A stretch of DNA of 64,000 nucleotides. It comes from an uncultured Acidimicrobiales bacterium. Lineage in GTDB: Bacteria; Actinomycetota; Acidimicrobiia; Acidimicrobiales; Bin134. The notes beneath the pieces are model-generated. The model was not told the origin of the DNA. It worked only from the letters and a program-made list of their open reading frames with translations, and ran no database searches. Shown here piece by piece: positions 17,327 through 25,917 of the stretch. Numbering within the stretch: position 1 is the first letter of the stretch; every line of letters starts with the position of its first letter. Position numbers and translations under genes: made by a program. The DNA is taken from NCBI GenBank assembly GCA_951813555.1, contig OX638344.1:2447076-2511075 (forward strand). Direction: 5' to 3'.

Positions 17327-18601
17327 TCACTGGGCCGCTTCGTTTTCGGCCAGCTTCTGGGCCACCTCGGCCACCATGTCGGCCCGGGGCAGCGCGCTCT
17401 GGCCTCCGCCCGAGCGCAGGTCGCGCAGCGTGACGACGCCCGACTCCAGCTCGTCCTCGCCGACCAGCAGGGCCAGCCGGGCGCCTGAGCGGTCGGCCAC
17501 CTTCATCTGGGCCTTCATCGATCGGGCGTCGAAGGCCCGGTCGGCCGAGATGCCGTTGCGGCGCAGCTCGAAGGTGAGATCGCGCCCGGCGTCGCCGCCG
17601 GTCACATCCACCACGAACACGTCCACCCCTCCTGCGGTCTCGGTGAGGGCCTCCTCGGCGTCGGCGGCCAGCAAGATGCGCTCGATGCCCGCGCCGAACC
17701 CGACGCCGGGGGCGGGTTTGCCGCCCAGCGATTCGGCCAAACCGTCGTAGCGCCCCCCGCCGCCCACCGCGTTCTGAGCCGAGGTCAAAGCGCCGGCGGC
17801 GAACTCCCAGGTGGAGTGGGTGTAGTAGTCCAGCCCTCGCACCAGCCGGGGATCGATCTCGTAGGCCACCCCGAGGGCGTCCAGCCCGGCCTGCACCCGC
17901 ACGAAGTGGGCGGCGGCCTCCTCGGAGAGGCAATCGGTTATCAGGGGAGCATCGGCCACTACAGCCATGGTGCGCTCCCGCTTGGAGTCCAGCACCCGCA
18001 GCGGATGGTCGGCGGCGTTGGCCCGATCGGCCTCGTCCAGCTCCCCCACCCGCTGGCCCAGCCATCCGGCCAACTGCGCGGCGTAGGCCTGTCGGTCGCC
18101 GGGGCTGCCCATGGAGTTCAGCCGCAGCGACAATTGGCTCAATCCGAGCGCCCGATAGAAGTCGTGCTGGAGGGCGATGACCTCCACGTCGAGGTCGGGA
18201 TCAGCCGAGCCGATGGCCTCGGCCCCCACCTGGTGGTGCTGGCGGAACCGCCCGGCCTGGGGCTCCTCGTAGCGAAAGCACGGGGTGAGGTACCACACCT
18301 TCCACAGCACGGTGGGCCGATGCTGGTTGAACGCCCGCACCACCGGCGCAGTGCCCTCGGGACGCAGGGCCAGATGGCGGTCGCCCTTGTCGAAGAAGTC
18401 GTACATCTCCTTGCGGACCACCTCGGTGCCCTCGCCCAAGCGCTGGAACACCCCGATGTCCTCGAACATGGGGCTCTGCACCAGCCCATAGCCGGCCCGC
18501 CCAAACACCTCGGCAAACACCGCCACCAGCGCCTGCCATCGGTCCGACTCCGGCGGCAGAATGTCCCGCGTCCCCTTCGGCGCTTGAAACAGATCAGCCA
18601 C
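17327..18601 (-). CDS. hisS: Histidine-tRNA ligase
   Basis: 424 aa from GTG 18601 (VADLFQAPKGTRDILPPE), the family-typical start; an upstream in-frame start at 18640 would add 13 residues. Class II motifs: RPEGTAPVVRA, CFRYEEPQAGRFRQHHQ (motif 2), GLDYYTHSTWEF (histidine-binding), GGGRYDGL and GFGAGIERI (motif 3), with a C-terminal anticodon domain. Upstream on the same strand lies an accessory toxin-antitoxin pair, so hisS probably has its own promoter in the 61-nt gap or shares theirs. Confidence 0.95.
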   Translation of the reverse strand: MADLFQAPKGTRDILPPESDRWQALVAVFAEVFGRAGYGLVQSPMFEDIGVFQRLGEGTEVVRKEMYDFFDKGDRHLALRPEGTAPVVRAFNQHRPTVLWKVWYLTPCFRYEEPQAGRFRQHHQVGAEAIGSADPDLDVEVIALQHDFYRALGLSQLSLRLNSMGSPGDRQAYAAQLAGWLGQRVGELDEADRANAADHPLRVLDSKRERTMAVVADAPLITDCLSEEAAAHFVRVQAGLDALGVAYEIDPRLVRGLDYYTHSTWEFAAGALTSAQNAVGGGGRYDGLAESLGGKPAPGVGFGAGIERILLAADAEEALTETAGGVDVFVVDVTGGDAGRDLTFELRRNGISADRAFDARSMKAQMKVADRSGARLALLVGEDELESGVVTLRDLRSGGGQSALPRADMVAEVAQKLAENEAAQ

Positions 18602-18662
18602 GACCCCCGATGCTACCGGCGCACTGCGACGGTTCCCCATCCCCGACAGTCCACTGATCGGG

Positions 18663-19064
18663 TCATGTGCCGATCACCGCTAGTCCCATGGACCTCGCGG
18701 CTTGGGCTTGGCGGTTGTCGAATGTCAACAGGGTGGTCGAGAGTCCGGCACGGTGTGCGGCGGCAAGGTGGAGGGCGTCAAGCGATCGACACCGCGTCTG
18801 CTCGGCAATTCTGGCCGCTTCGTTGCATGTGGCCGCATCCAGACTCACGAGTGCGAATGAATCCAGATCGTTGAGAAATTGCCGCTTGGAAGCGGAGGCA
18901 TCAGCAGTGTTCAGCAGTCGAGAGAGATTCCGCCTGACCTCGACCTCGGTGAGTCTCGAGGTCACCAGTACCGGATCGGTCGCCATCAACTGCTCGGCGG
19001 CATCAGAGTCGTGCTCTGCCACATAGCGCTTCAACAGCGCGCTGGAGTCCACATACAGGGTCAC
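18663..19064 (-). CDS. vapC: PIN-domain toxin, VapC-like
   Basis: 133 aa ribonuclease of the PIN fold. The acidic metal ligands are all visible: Asp6 (YVDSSALLK), Glu40/42 (TEVEVRRN), Asp96 (SLDALHLAA) and Asp116 (TFDNRQ). VapC toxins cleave tRNA or rRNA when their antitoxin is lost. It overlaps the antitoxin gene by 4 nt, the usual coupled arrangement. The pair is an accessory insertion between hisS and relA. Confidence 0.9.
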   Translation of the reverse strand: MTLYVDSSALLKRYVAEHDSDAAEQLMATDPVLVTSRLTEVEVRRNLSRLLNTADASASKRQFLNDLDSFALVSLDAATCNEAARIAEQTRCRSLDALHLAAAHRAGLSTTLLTFDNRQAQAARSMGLAVIGT

Positions 19065-19315
19065 CCGCGGTCCTTGTCAAGGACATCGAGAACCGACTGC
19101 TCGGCCCGAAAGCGCCGAGCCGGGGCCAGCCCCACACGCTTGGGGGGCTCGATCCAGCCCTCGTCGATTCCCCGCTCCACCGCCGAATAGCCAGTCAAGG
19201 CCCCGAGTTGAGCCACCGGGCGCCCCCGATCAGTGACAATGACCGACTCTCCCTTCGCAGCCCGTGCGATGAACTCCGACAGCTTGGCCTTCAATTCCCG
19301 CACGCCGACTTCCAT
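19061..19315 (-). CDS. Antitoxin of the Phd/YefM family
   Basis: 84 aa from ATG 19315 (MEVGVRELKAKLSEFIARAA); an upstream in-frame ATG at 19330 overlaps the -10 box and is less likely. The N-terminal Phd/YefM DNA-binding fold shows VRELKAKLSEF and GESVIVTDRGRPVAQL. The C-terminal half (RRFRAEQSVLDVLDKDRG) should wrap around the VapC toxin. An inverted repeat that begins at its start codon suggests autorepression. Phd-type antitoxins paired with PIN toxins are common in actinobacteria. Confidence 0.88.
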   Translation of the reverse strand: MEVGVRELKAKLSEFIARAAKGESVIVTDRGRPVAQLGALTGYSAVERGIDEGWIEPPKRVGLAPARRFRAEQSVLDVLDKDRG

Positions 19316-19346
19316 GTAGTCACCATACAATATAGATGTGACTACA
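19315..19346 (-). promoter_or_regulatory. Promoter and autoregulatory operator of the toxin-antitoxin pair
   Basis: A perfect 9-bp inverted repeat, TGTAGTCAC (19315-19323) and GTGACTACA (19338-19346), with a 14-bp spacer. A minus-strand -10 box TATATT (19334-19329) lies between the arms, and the start codon lies in the downstream arm. Bound antitoxin would therefore block RNA polymerase directly. The predicted leader is only a few nucleotides long. Confidence 0.65.
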
Positions 19347-19398
19347 ACAATCCCGTGCAGGCTCGACGAATGGTTTGCAGTCTTGATGTCGGCTGGAG

Positions 19399-21099
19399 CT
19401 ACCGGCGCACTGGAACATAGCGACGAGCACGAGTGTTGCCCTCGGCGCGTACGAGGCCAGCGCTCGTGAGGTCATTGAGAAGCTGACGTGCTGATTGACG
19501 TTCTTCACCCAGCAAGTGGGCTGCTTCAGCGGTTGACAGGCTGCCCCGGCTTGCGAGCTCTTCCAGCACCAGCTCGCGGCGCCGCTTGGCCACCGAGACC
19601 TGGCTTGTACCCGCTCGCCTGACCACTGCATCGGATAGCCGATATTGGGTTCCACCAGCTAGCCCGACGCGCGCGAGCAGTCCATGAGAGAGCAGGTGAG
19701 CGAGCGCGGCATCTATGTCGACATCACCCAACACTTCGGCAAAGTGCCGCTTGGCCGCTTCGCCCCTTCGTCTGACTTCTACGAGCATCCGCCGATGGGC
19801 GGCCCCACCAGCCCAGCCACCGAGCATTTGCAGCCATGCCTGTTCCTCGACGTCTACCAGGAATTGATTGCGCAGCGTCACCTTTACTGACACATCGTTC
19901 GATTCGAATTCGGGAGGTAGCATCAATCGCTCTTCCATTTCGTGGAACATGCGGTCTACGCCTTCGCCGAATTCCTCCACGAGTCCCATGTCGCGCAGAA
20001 CTCTCATCATCCGGCGATTCCGACTGAAGTGCTCGTCCCTCATGTTGTCCACCGTGATGTGTCCCGGCAGCGAACCTGGGCTGCGGACTTCAATCCGGTC
20101 GTCCCACACGGTGATGTCAACTGTGGTGCCTTCAAGCCCATAGTTGCGATGAGCGAGGGCATTTAGGACTGCCTCGCGCACGACCGCGGTGGGATATTCC
20201 GGAATGGTGTCGCGGAACATTCCTGTCACAACCTCATAACTTCCCGTGTGCTGGCGGACGAACGCATCGCAGCACTCGACGACTTTGACAAGCGGACCGA
20301 AGCACTCCTGGTCGTCCGCCACGGGACTGGGATCGGGACCAACCCCGGAGCGGCGGCGCAGACGCACTGAGGCCGCAGGCACATAACGGCGGGGATCGCG
20401 CGCGAATAGCACTGCTGCCGCGGTGAGCACGACGGGGTTGTCGCCGCTTACGCTGTCGGGCGCGAATTCAGCTACTTGGAGATCAACCAGTGTCCGCGCC
20501 AATCCGGCGCAATCAGTTTCAGGCCTCCCTAGACGAGCCAGCAGGCTGTTGACTGCGTCGAGATCAAACTCGGATGGATTGAATGGGTGATCCAACGGCA
20601 TTTCTTCAGCAGATGGACCGCGGCGATCCAACACAAACATTGCCAAAGCGTCGCCCTGCAAGGGCTGCGAATCGCCCCCGACACGGCGCAGCAGTCGACC
20701 GTCGGGAGTGGTCACGATCCGGTCGGAGACCTCGGGCACTTCCACGGCAATCAACTCGGACTCGTTGACCATGAAGGATTTGAGCTTGACTTGAATGTCG
20801 CACGCGTTGGCGTAGCGCGTGATGCGGTTTTGCGTCTTTTGGGTCAGGGGACACCCCACGATCTCGCGTTGATCGTCGTCGTCGCTCACCCCGAGGATTG
20901 CGATTCCGCCGTCGGTCATCGCCATCGCCGGTAGCAACTCCTTGAAACTGTCGTTGGGTCCACCCTTGAAATCGAGCGTCTCATGCTCGACCGTGCCGAC
21001 AAGTTGCCAAAATGCCTCGACTGAAAGGTGATCTGGGAAGTCGGCGAGGCGCAACTGCGAGCGGGCCATGTGGTGGATTTCGGGCCGTCGCGTCTTCAT
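19399..21099 (-). CDS. AlbA_2 / HATPase_c_4 regulator (Schlafen AlbA_2-type DNA-binding protein)
   Basis: 566 aa. N-terminal AlbA_2 domain (about 35-150: HETLDFKGGPNDSFKELLPA, GIAILGVSDD, GGDSQPL), a middle region, then an ATPase-like HATPase_c_4 segment (EYPTAVVREAVLNALAHRNYG; IEVRSPGSLPGHI; GEGVDRMFHEME) and two C-terminal winged-helix segments (about 440-560; LSTAEAAHLLGEERQSARQLLNDLTSAGLV). Such proteins are usually annotated as ATP-binding transcriptional regulators; some occur in defence islands. The target is unknown. A near-perfect palindrome overlaps its -10 box 40-70 nt upstream, suggesting autoregulation. Together with the VapC pair it forms an accessory insertion. A second start, MARSQLRLADF, lies 10 codons in. 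Confidence 0.82.
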   Translation of the reverse strand: MKTRRPEIHHMARSQLRLADFPDHLSVEAFWQLVGTVEHETLDFKGGPNDSFKELLPAMAMTDGGIAILGVSDDDDQREIVGCPLTQKTQNRITRYANACDIQVKLKSFMVNESELIAVEVPEVSDRIVTTPDGRLLRRVGGDSQPLQGDALAMFVLDRRGPSAEEMPLDHPFNPSEFDLDAVNSLLARLGRPETDCAGLARTLVDLQVAEFAPDSVSGDNPVVLTAAAVLFARDPRRYVPAASVRLRRRSGVGPDPSPVADDQECFGPLVKVVECCDAFVRQHTGSYEVVTGMFRDTIPEYPTAVVREAVLNALAHRNYGLEGTTVDITVWDDRIEVRSPGSLPGHITVDNMRDEHFSRNRRMMRVLRDMGLVEEFGEGVDRMFHEMEERLMLPPEFESNDVSVKVTLRNQFLVDVEEQAWLQMLGGWAGGAAHRRMLVEVRRRGEAAKRHFAEVLGDVDIDAALAHLLSHGLLARVGLAGGTQYRLSDAVVRRAGTSQVSVAKRRRELVLEELASRGSLSTAEAAHLLGEERQSARQLLNDLTSAGLVRAEGNTRARRYVPVRR

Positions 21100-21141
21100 T
21101 CGCTAATCTTATCAACATAATGACAATAATACAGCATTTGG

Positions 21142-21167
21142 TAGAGAAGATTATACAATCTTCTCTA
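21142..21167 (-). promoter_or_regulatory. Palindromic operator over a consensus -10 box
   Basis: Perfect 11-bp inverted repeat TAGAGAAGATT (21142-21152) / AATCTTCTCTA (21157-21167) with a 4-bp centre. On the minus strand the centre contains TATAAT (21155-21150), so the operator sits on the -10 box of the AlbA_2 gene, about 44 nt of leader from its ATG. The flanks (21105-21235) are AT-rich in an otherwise GC-rich region. Confidence 0.65.
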
Positions 21168-21255
21168 ACGGATGGCATTTGTTCACCATTCTTCCATAAG
21201 ATTATCGAATCAAAACTGTCGGCGGTGCTCCGGGGCGGCAGCACCCCGCCTCCGG

Positions 21256-23466
21256 CTAGCCAGAAGCGGCGGGGAGGACTCGGTAGGCGTTGTAGACGGA
21301 TTCGATGCCTCGGATGGTGCGGAGGAGGGCGTTGAGGTGGGTGCTGTCGATCAGCTCGAAGTCGAACCGCATAATGGAGATCTGGTCGGCGCCGGTGCGG
21401 GTTTCGCAGGCCAGGATGTTCACCGAGCCGGTGGACAGGGCGTTGGCCACGTCTCGCAGCAGACGGGTGCGGTCGAATGCCTTGACCTCGATGGTCACGC
21501 AGTAGGCGCCGGTGCGCTCGGCGCTCCAGTCCACGTCGATGAGGCGGTTGCCCTGCTCGAACGACAGCGACACGGCGTTGGCACACTCCGTCCGGTGGAC
21601 CGACACCCCCCGGCCCCGGGTGACGAAGCCGATGATCTCGTCGGGGGGAACCGGCTTGCAGCAGCGGGCCAGGTTGACCAGCACATCGTCGAGGCCCTCC
21701 ACCTCCACCGGCTGATCGGTGCGGCGGGGCAGCGCCGCCGGTGCGGGGGCGACGACCACATCGCCCTCCAGGTCCTCGTCCGCGGTGGGCTCCACCCGCA
21801 AGCCCGCCACCCGCTCGGCCACCGCCTGGGCCGACACGTGGCGCTCCCCCACCGCGGCGAACAGGGCGTCGAGGTCGCGGTAGTTCATGTCCTGGGCCGC
21901 TTGCACCAGCTCGTCGCCCGACAGGATCTTGGCCACCGGGAGGCGCTCGCGTCGCAGGGCGGCGGCCACCGCGTCGCGGCCGGCCTTGATGGCGTCCTCC
22001 CGGCGGGCCTGGGCGAACCACTGTCGGATCTTGTTGCGGGCCCGGTGGGAGGCCACCAGGCCGAGCCAGTCGCGCGACGGCCCCTTGTCGGCCACCTTGG
22101 AGGTGAAGATCTCCACCATGTCGCCGGGCCGCAGCTCGCGGTCCAGCGGGACGAGCTGGCCGTTGACCCGGGCGCCGATGCAGGCGTGGCCCACTTCGGT
22201 GTGGATGGAGTAGGCGAAGTCGATGGGGATCGCCCCCATGGGCAGCGACACCACTTCCCCCTTGGGGGTGAACACCTGCACCTCGTCGTGGTCGAGGTCG
22301 GTCTTGAGGTTGCTCAAGAACTCGGCGGCGTCGGAGGTTTCCTGCTGCCAGTCGATGATGCGGCTCAGCCAGGCCAGATCGTCGGTGGTGGCCCCCTCCT
22401 TGTAGTCCCAGTGCGCGGCCACTCCCTGCTCGGCCCGGGCGTGCATCTCGTTGGTGCGGAGCTGGACCTCCAGCGACTTGCCCCCCGGCCCGACCACCGT
22501 GGTGTGCAGCGACTGGTAGAGGTTGAACTTGGGCATGGCGATGTAGTCCTTGAACCGCCCCTGCACCGGCTTCCAGGTGGCGTGGATGGAGCCCAGCGCG
22601 GCGTAGCAGTCCCGCACCGAGTCGACGATCACCCGGATGCCCACCAAGTCGAAGATCTCGTCGAAGCTGCGCTCTTTGACCATCATCTTCTCGTAGATGC
22701 TCCAAAGGTGCTTGGGCCGGCCGGTGACCTGGGCTTGGATGCCCAGCTCGGCCAGGCGGGCGTCCACGCTGGACAGCACCTGGGTGAGATACAGGTCGCG
22801 CTCGGGGGCCCGGGTGGCCACCATGCGGTCGATCTCGGCGTAGCGCTTGGGGTGTAAGGCGGCGAAGGCCAGGTCTTCGAGCTGGAGTTTCATGTCCTGC
22901 ATGCCCAGGCGGTTGGCCAGCGGGGCGTAGATGTCCATCGTCTCGCGGGCCACCCGGTGCTGCTTCTCCAGCGGCAGCGCGGCCAGCGTGCGCATGTTGT
23001 GCAGCCGGTCGGACAGCTTCACCACCAGCACCCGCAGATCCTTGGCGATGGCCACCAGCATCTTGCGCATGGAGGCGGCCTGCTCCTCCTCCTGGGTGTT
23101 GAACTTGAGCCGGTCCAGCCGGGTGACGCTGTCGACGATCGAAGCCACCTCGCCGCCGAAGTGCTGCTCGACATCGGCCAAGTCCATGGCGGTGTCCTCG
23201 ATGGCGTCGTGCAGCAGCGCGGCGATGACCGACACGTCGTCCAGCCCCAGCTCGACCACGATGTGGGCCACGGCCAGGGGGTGGGACACATAGGGCTCGC
23301 CCGATTTGCGGACCTGCCCGGCGTGGGCCTCCTCGGCCAGGCGATAGGCCGTTTCGACGCGTTCCGCGGTGTCGTTGGGATGGCGCTCGAGATAGGCGTC
23401 GAGCAGCAGGGCGACATCCTGGTCGGGCTGCTCCAACCAGGGCAGCGCCTGATCGGCCAGCGTCAC
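21256..23466 (-). CDS. relA: Bifunctional (p)ppGpp synthetase/hydrolase, RelA/SpoT (Rel)
   Basis: 736 aa. Controls the stringent response by making and degrading (p)ppGpp at the ribosome. An intact hydrolase HD domain (HAGQVRKSGEPYVSHPLAV; ALLHDAIEDT) is followed by the synthetase domain (FDEIFDLVGIRVIVDS; MPKFNLYQSLHTTVVGPGG), a TGS domain (VFTPKGEVVSLPMGAIPIDFAY), and a C-terminal zinc-finger/ACT region (LARCCKPVPPDEIIGF). GTG start at 23466, 30 nt after apt. apt-relA order is typical. Confidence 0.96.
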   Translation of the reverse strand: MTLADQALPWLEQPDQDVALLLDAYLERHPNDTAERVETAYRLAEEAHAGQVRKSGEPYVSHPLAVAHIVVELGLDDVSVIAALLHDAIEDTAMDLADVEQHFGGEVASIVDSVTRLDRLKFNTQEEEQAASMRKMLVAIAKDLRVLVVKLSDRLHNMRTLAALPLEKQHRVARETMDIYAPLANRLGMQDMKLQLEDLAFAALHPKRYAEIDRMVATRAPERDLYLTQVLSSVDARLAELGIQAQVTGRPKHLWSIYEKMMVKERSFDEIFDLVGIRVIVDSVRDCYAALGSIHATWKPVQGRFKDYIAMPKFNLYQSLHTTVVGPGGKSLEVQLRTNEMHARAEQGVAAHWDYKEGATTDDLAWLSRIIDWQQETSDAAEFLSNLKTDLDHDEVQVFTPKGEVVSLPMGAIPIDFAYSIHTEVGHACIGARVNGQLVPLDRELRPGDMVEIFTSKVADKGPSRDWLGLVASHRARNKIRQWFAQARREDAIKAGRDAVAAALRRERLPVAKILSGDELVQAAQDMNYRDLDALFAAVGERHVSAQAVAERVAGLRVEPTADEDLEGDVVVAPAPAALPRRTDQPVEVEGLDDVLVNLARCCKPVPPDEIIGFVTRGRGVSVHRTECANAVSLSFEQGNRLIDVDWSAERTGAYCVTIEVKAFDRTRLLRDVANALSTGSVNILACETRTGADQISIMRFDFELIDSTHLNALLRTIRGIESVYNAYRVLPAASG

Positions 23467-23496
23467 CGGCCACCCCCATCGTTGAGCAATGCCCGC

Positions 23497-24042
23497 TCAG
23501 CTGGGGCCATCTGAACCCCCGTAGCAGAACAGCGAGGTAACCGGACAGCCGTTGCCCAGCCTGGCCCGGCCGCCGAGAAAACCCAACTCGATGAGGAAGC
23601 CCGCCCCAACCACCTCGGCGTCGCCCGAATTGACCAGTTCGACCGCGGCCGCCGCCGTGCCCCCCGTGGCCAAGACGTCGTCCACGATGAGCACCCGTTG
23701 GCCGGAGGACAGGGCATCGGTGTGAGCCTCCAGGGAAGCCGTGCCGTACTCAAGCTGATAGTCGACCGACAGGGTGCTGTAGGGGAGTTTGCCCGGCTTG
23801 CGGAAGGGCACGAAGCCCAAGCCCAGCCGGTAGGCCACTGCCGCCCCCAGGATGAACCCCCGGGCCTCGACGCCCACCACCCGGTCGGCCGGCGTGCCGG
23901 AGAAGCGGTCGGCCAGCGCGTCAGCCGCCCACCGGAGGGCATCGCCGTCGTCGAGCAGCGGGGTGATGTCTTTGAAGATGATCCCCTCGGTGGGAAAGTC
24001 GGGGACATCCCTGATAAGGCCCTCAGGCCAGGCAGACTCCAC
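23497..24042 (-). CDS. apt: Adenine phosphoribosyltransferase
   Basis: 181 aa from GTG 24042 (VESAWPEGLIRDVPDFP). Salvages adenine to AMP with PRPP. Motifs: DVPDFPTEGIIFKDITPLL, VGVEARGFILGAAVAY, RKPGKLP, and the PRPP loop VLIVDDVLATGGTA. The frame is open for 23 more codons upstream, but those do not match the family. A TAGAAT -10 box (24056-24051, minus strand) lies just ahead of the GTG, so the message may be nearly leaderless. Confidence 0.92.
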   Translation of the reverse strand: MESAWPEGLIRDVPDFPTEGIIFKDITPLLDDGDALRWAADALADRFSGTPADRVVGVEARGFILGAAVAYRLGLGFVPFRKPGKLPYSTLSVDYQLEYGTASLEAHTDALSSGQRVLIVDDVLATGGTAAAAVELVNSGDAEVVGAGFLIELGFLGGRARLGNGCPVTSLFCYGGSDGPS

Positions 24043-24347
24043 TGCGCCCCATTCTACCTGGTCTTCAATTTCCCATCGAAGGCTCGAAGCAGTGTCGGCT
24101 CGGCGGGGCAAGCCGAGCGGGCCGTCGGCCGGCGCTGGAAACGTTGGTAGACGAATGCTGAATTGCCTCCTGAGGGAAAATTCCAGTGGTTATGAGTGGC
24201 CATGGGCAATGTCCACAAGGGGTGGGACCGCGACCCCGAGGGAGGTGGCAGAAGAAGCTGGGGTGAGCAGCAAATGTCTACACGAAACGAGGGGATCCTC
24301 ACAGCCTGGATTCCGCGCCCCTATGGGCTGTCATCTACGTTTGCGCG
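24043..24347. other. Divergent intergenic region, left edge of the large accessory insertion
   Basis: About 305 nt between apt (minus) and the methyltransferase gene (plus). I see the apt -10 box at its left end but no tRNA, repeat, attachment site or convincing small gene. It marks the transition from the conserved apt-relA block into the accessory segment that separates apt from secF. Confidence 0.5.
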
Positions 24348-25337
24348 ATGAAGTTTGGGCCCATTCATATCATTCGCGACAGGACTTACTCCTCGCTGCT
24401 GCACCAGATCGAAGCAACCAAACCAACCAACGAGACTCAGCGGCTGCATGAGGCCCTTGACCGGGCCCGTCAAGAACTTCAACGCCTGGGGCTAGACGTC
24501 GACGCTGATGACCGCTTCGGAGCTGAAATACCGAAACAACTCCACTTGACGCCTCGGCTGAGCGGTGAGGGCCACGAGTACGCAGAACCCCCCACACCGG
24601 CTCCTTCGCCGCTTGCCTCCTTCAATGTTCTCGATGGGTGGGTCAGCCAGTTTGAGATCAATGGAGAGAAAGTCGGAGGGGCGGTTGGCCTGTCCACTGA
24701 CGAGCGCATCGAGTGGCTGATGGATTCCATCGGGGGGGTCAAGCGCAAAAGGCTGCTGGAGCTCGGACCGCTCGAGGGAGCCCACACGAAGATGCTCTGC
24801 GATGCGGGCGCAGCGTCGGTGGTGGCAGTCGAGGGATTTCGGGCATCATGGCTTCATTGCCTGGTGATCAAGGAGATCTTCAACCTCGAGCGGGCTCGGT
24901 TCATATACGGGGACTTCAACCACTATGTCGCCGACTACGACGGCCCCCCATTCGACGCAGTGCTGGCCTGCGGAGTCCTCTACCACCAACTAGACCCTCC
25001 AGCGCTTATCGCTGGACTCAGCAAACTCACCAAAACCGCAATGGTGTGGACCCATGTCGCAGACGAGGCCTACCCGCCCGACGCAGTCCCCGCCGAAGTC
25101 GACGGCTACCGAGGCCGACGGATGGACTACGGCGATGCCCGCAACGCGTATCGGAACTACTGCGGCGGCGTTGCCCAAGAGGCCATCTGGCTCTACCACG
25201 ACGAACTGATCCGCTGCTTCACAGAAAACGGCTTCAACCACATCGAATCCCGCGGCGTAACCCCAACACCCGCTGGACCAGCCGTGCTGTTCACCGCTAC
25301 CCGCCGATCACCTCCCCGAGCCGACGCAACAACCTGA
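24348..25337 (+). CDS. SAM-dependent class I methyltransferase of unknown substrate
   Basis: 329 aa. After an N-terminal helical region (IEATKPTNETQRLHEALDRA) and a linker, a Rossmann-type methyltransferase fold spans about 120-270: motif I LLELGPLEGAHT, acidic strand end VVAVEGF, motif II region FIYGDFNHYV, and motif IV FDAVLACGVLYHQLDPP. The C-terminal part (AIWLYHDELIRCFTENGFN) resembles CmoB/DUF1698-like enzymes. No signal peptide. It is the first gene of the accessory segment and precedes a membrane glycosyltransferase-like gene, so a role in cell-surface glycan modification is possible but not shown. Confidence 0.75.
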   Translation: MKFGPIHIIRDRTYSSLLHQIEATKPTNETQRLHEALDRARQELQRLGLDVDADDRFGAEIPKQLHLTPRLSGEGHEYAEPPTPAPSPLASFNVLDGWVSQFEINGEKVGGAVGLSTDERIEWLMDSIGGVKRKRLLELGPLEGAHTKMLCDAGAASVVAVEGFRASWLHCLVIKEIFNLERARFIYGDFNHYVADYDGPPFDAVLACGVLYHQLDPPALIAGLSKLTKTAMVWTHVADEAYPPDAVPAEVDGYRGRRMDYGDARNAYRNYCGGVAQEAIWLYHDELIRCFTENGFNHIESRGVTPTPAGPAVLFTATRRSPPRADATT

Positions 25338-25493
25338 GCCTCCCCCCTCAGTGGCCAGATGGCGCCTAGCCTGCTCGAAGCGACTGATCCTGTTCCCCTG
25401 GATTTGCCTCACTCGGCACTGGGGGTCCCGTCGACGGTTTGTGGCGCGAACTGAATCACCCGGTATTTTGGTCTGTACCAATCCCGGCGTGAT

Positions 25494-25917
25494 TCATGGC
25501 ATGACTCTTCTTATGGTGGAAGTCTCCACATAAGGGGGGAACCTCAGCCGGTTCAGGTGCTTGTAGAACGTCGACGGGGCAACGTCCAGCGCCCGACACG
25601 ACACCGCGTGAGGCACGCCGTGGCTGGTCCTTTGGGCCGCGATGAACTCTGCGGTCACCGCGGGTCGCCTCGTTCACCCAACCGACCACCGATCGTTTGA
25701 GCACATCACGCTCTATCTCCAGCTCCTCGACACGGCGGCGGGCGGGCGGCCGCTCTGTGTTGCGTCTGATTTCGCGCGACAGATTCTGAGCTTCTTCAAG
25801 CAGCATCGGGGACGCGGCCAGCACCGCAGCCAGCGTCGCCCGGTCCCAACTCGAAGGAGACCCCTGCCAAGCGTAGACCCCGGCAATGCCAGTCATTGAC
25901 CAGACACCGGGTGGCAC
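25494..25917 (-). mobile_element. IS3-family transposase remnant (orfA 3' part and orfB 5' part)
   Basis: On the minus strand, one frame encodes the end of an OrfA-like protein (about 25860-25650; coiled-coil EELEIERDVLKRSVVGWVNEATR). A second frame from GTG 25658 to the TGA at 25494 encodes the start of OrfB (TAEFIAAQRTSHGVPHAV, then DVAPSTFYKHL). This two-frame layout is the IS3 signature. Both parts are truncated and the DDE catalytic region is missing. An imperfect hairpin (25510-25534) follows, but I cannot define the IS ends. A second fragment of the same orfA lies at 27840-27890. Confidence 0.75.
25760..25810 (-). repeat. 51-bp IS3 orfA fragment, copy 1
   Basis: Part of the IS3 remnant, encoding EEAQNLSREIRR on the minus strand. 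48 of 51 bases match 27840-27890. The two copies are in direct orientation and flank the membrane glycosyltransferase-like gene. Confidence 0.8.

Noticed and set aside
24054-24302. 82-codon minus-strand frame between apt and the methyltransferase gene
   Set aside because: No ribosome site, no recognisable features, overlaps the apt promoter; coding is unlikely.
25510-25534. Hairpin CTTATG...CATAAG as an IS end or terminator
   Set aside because: The stem is imperfect and there is no T-run or matching second end, so neither assignment is supported.
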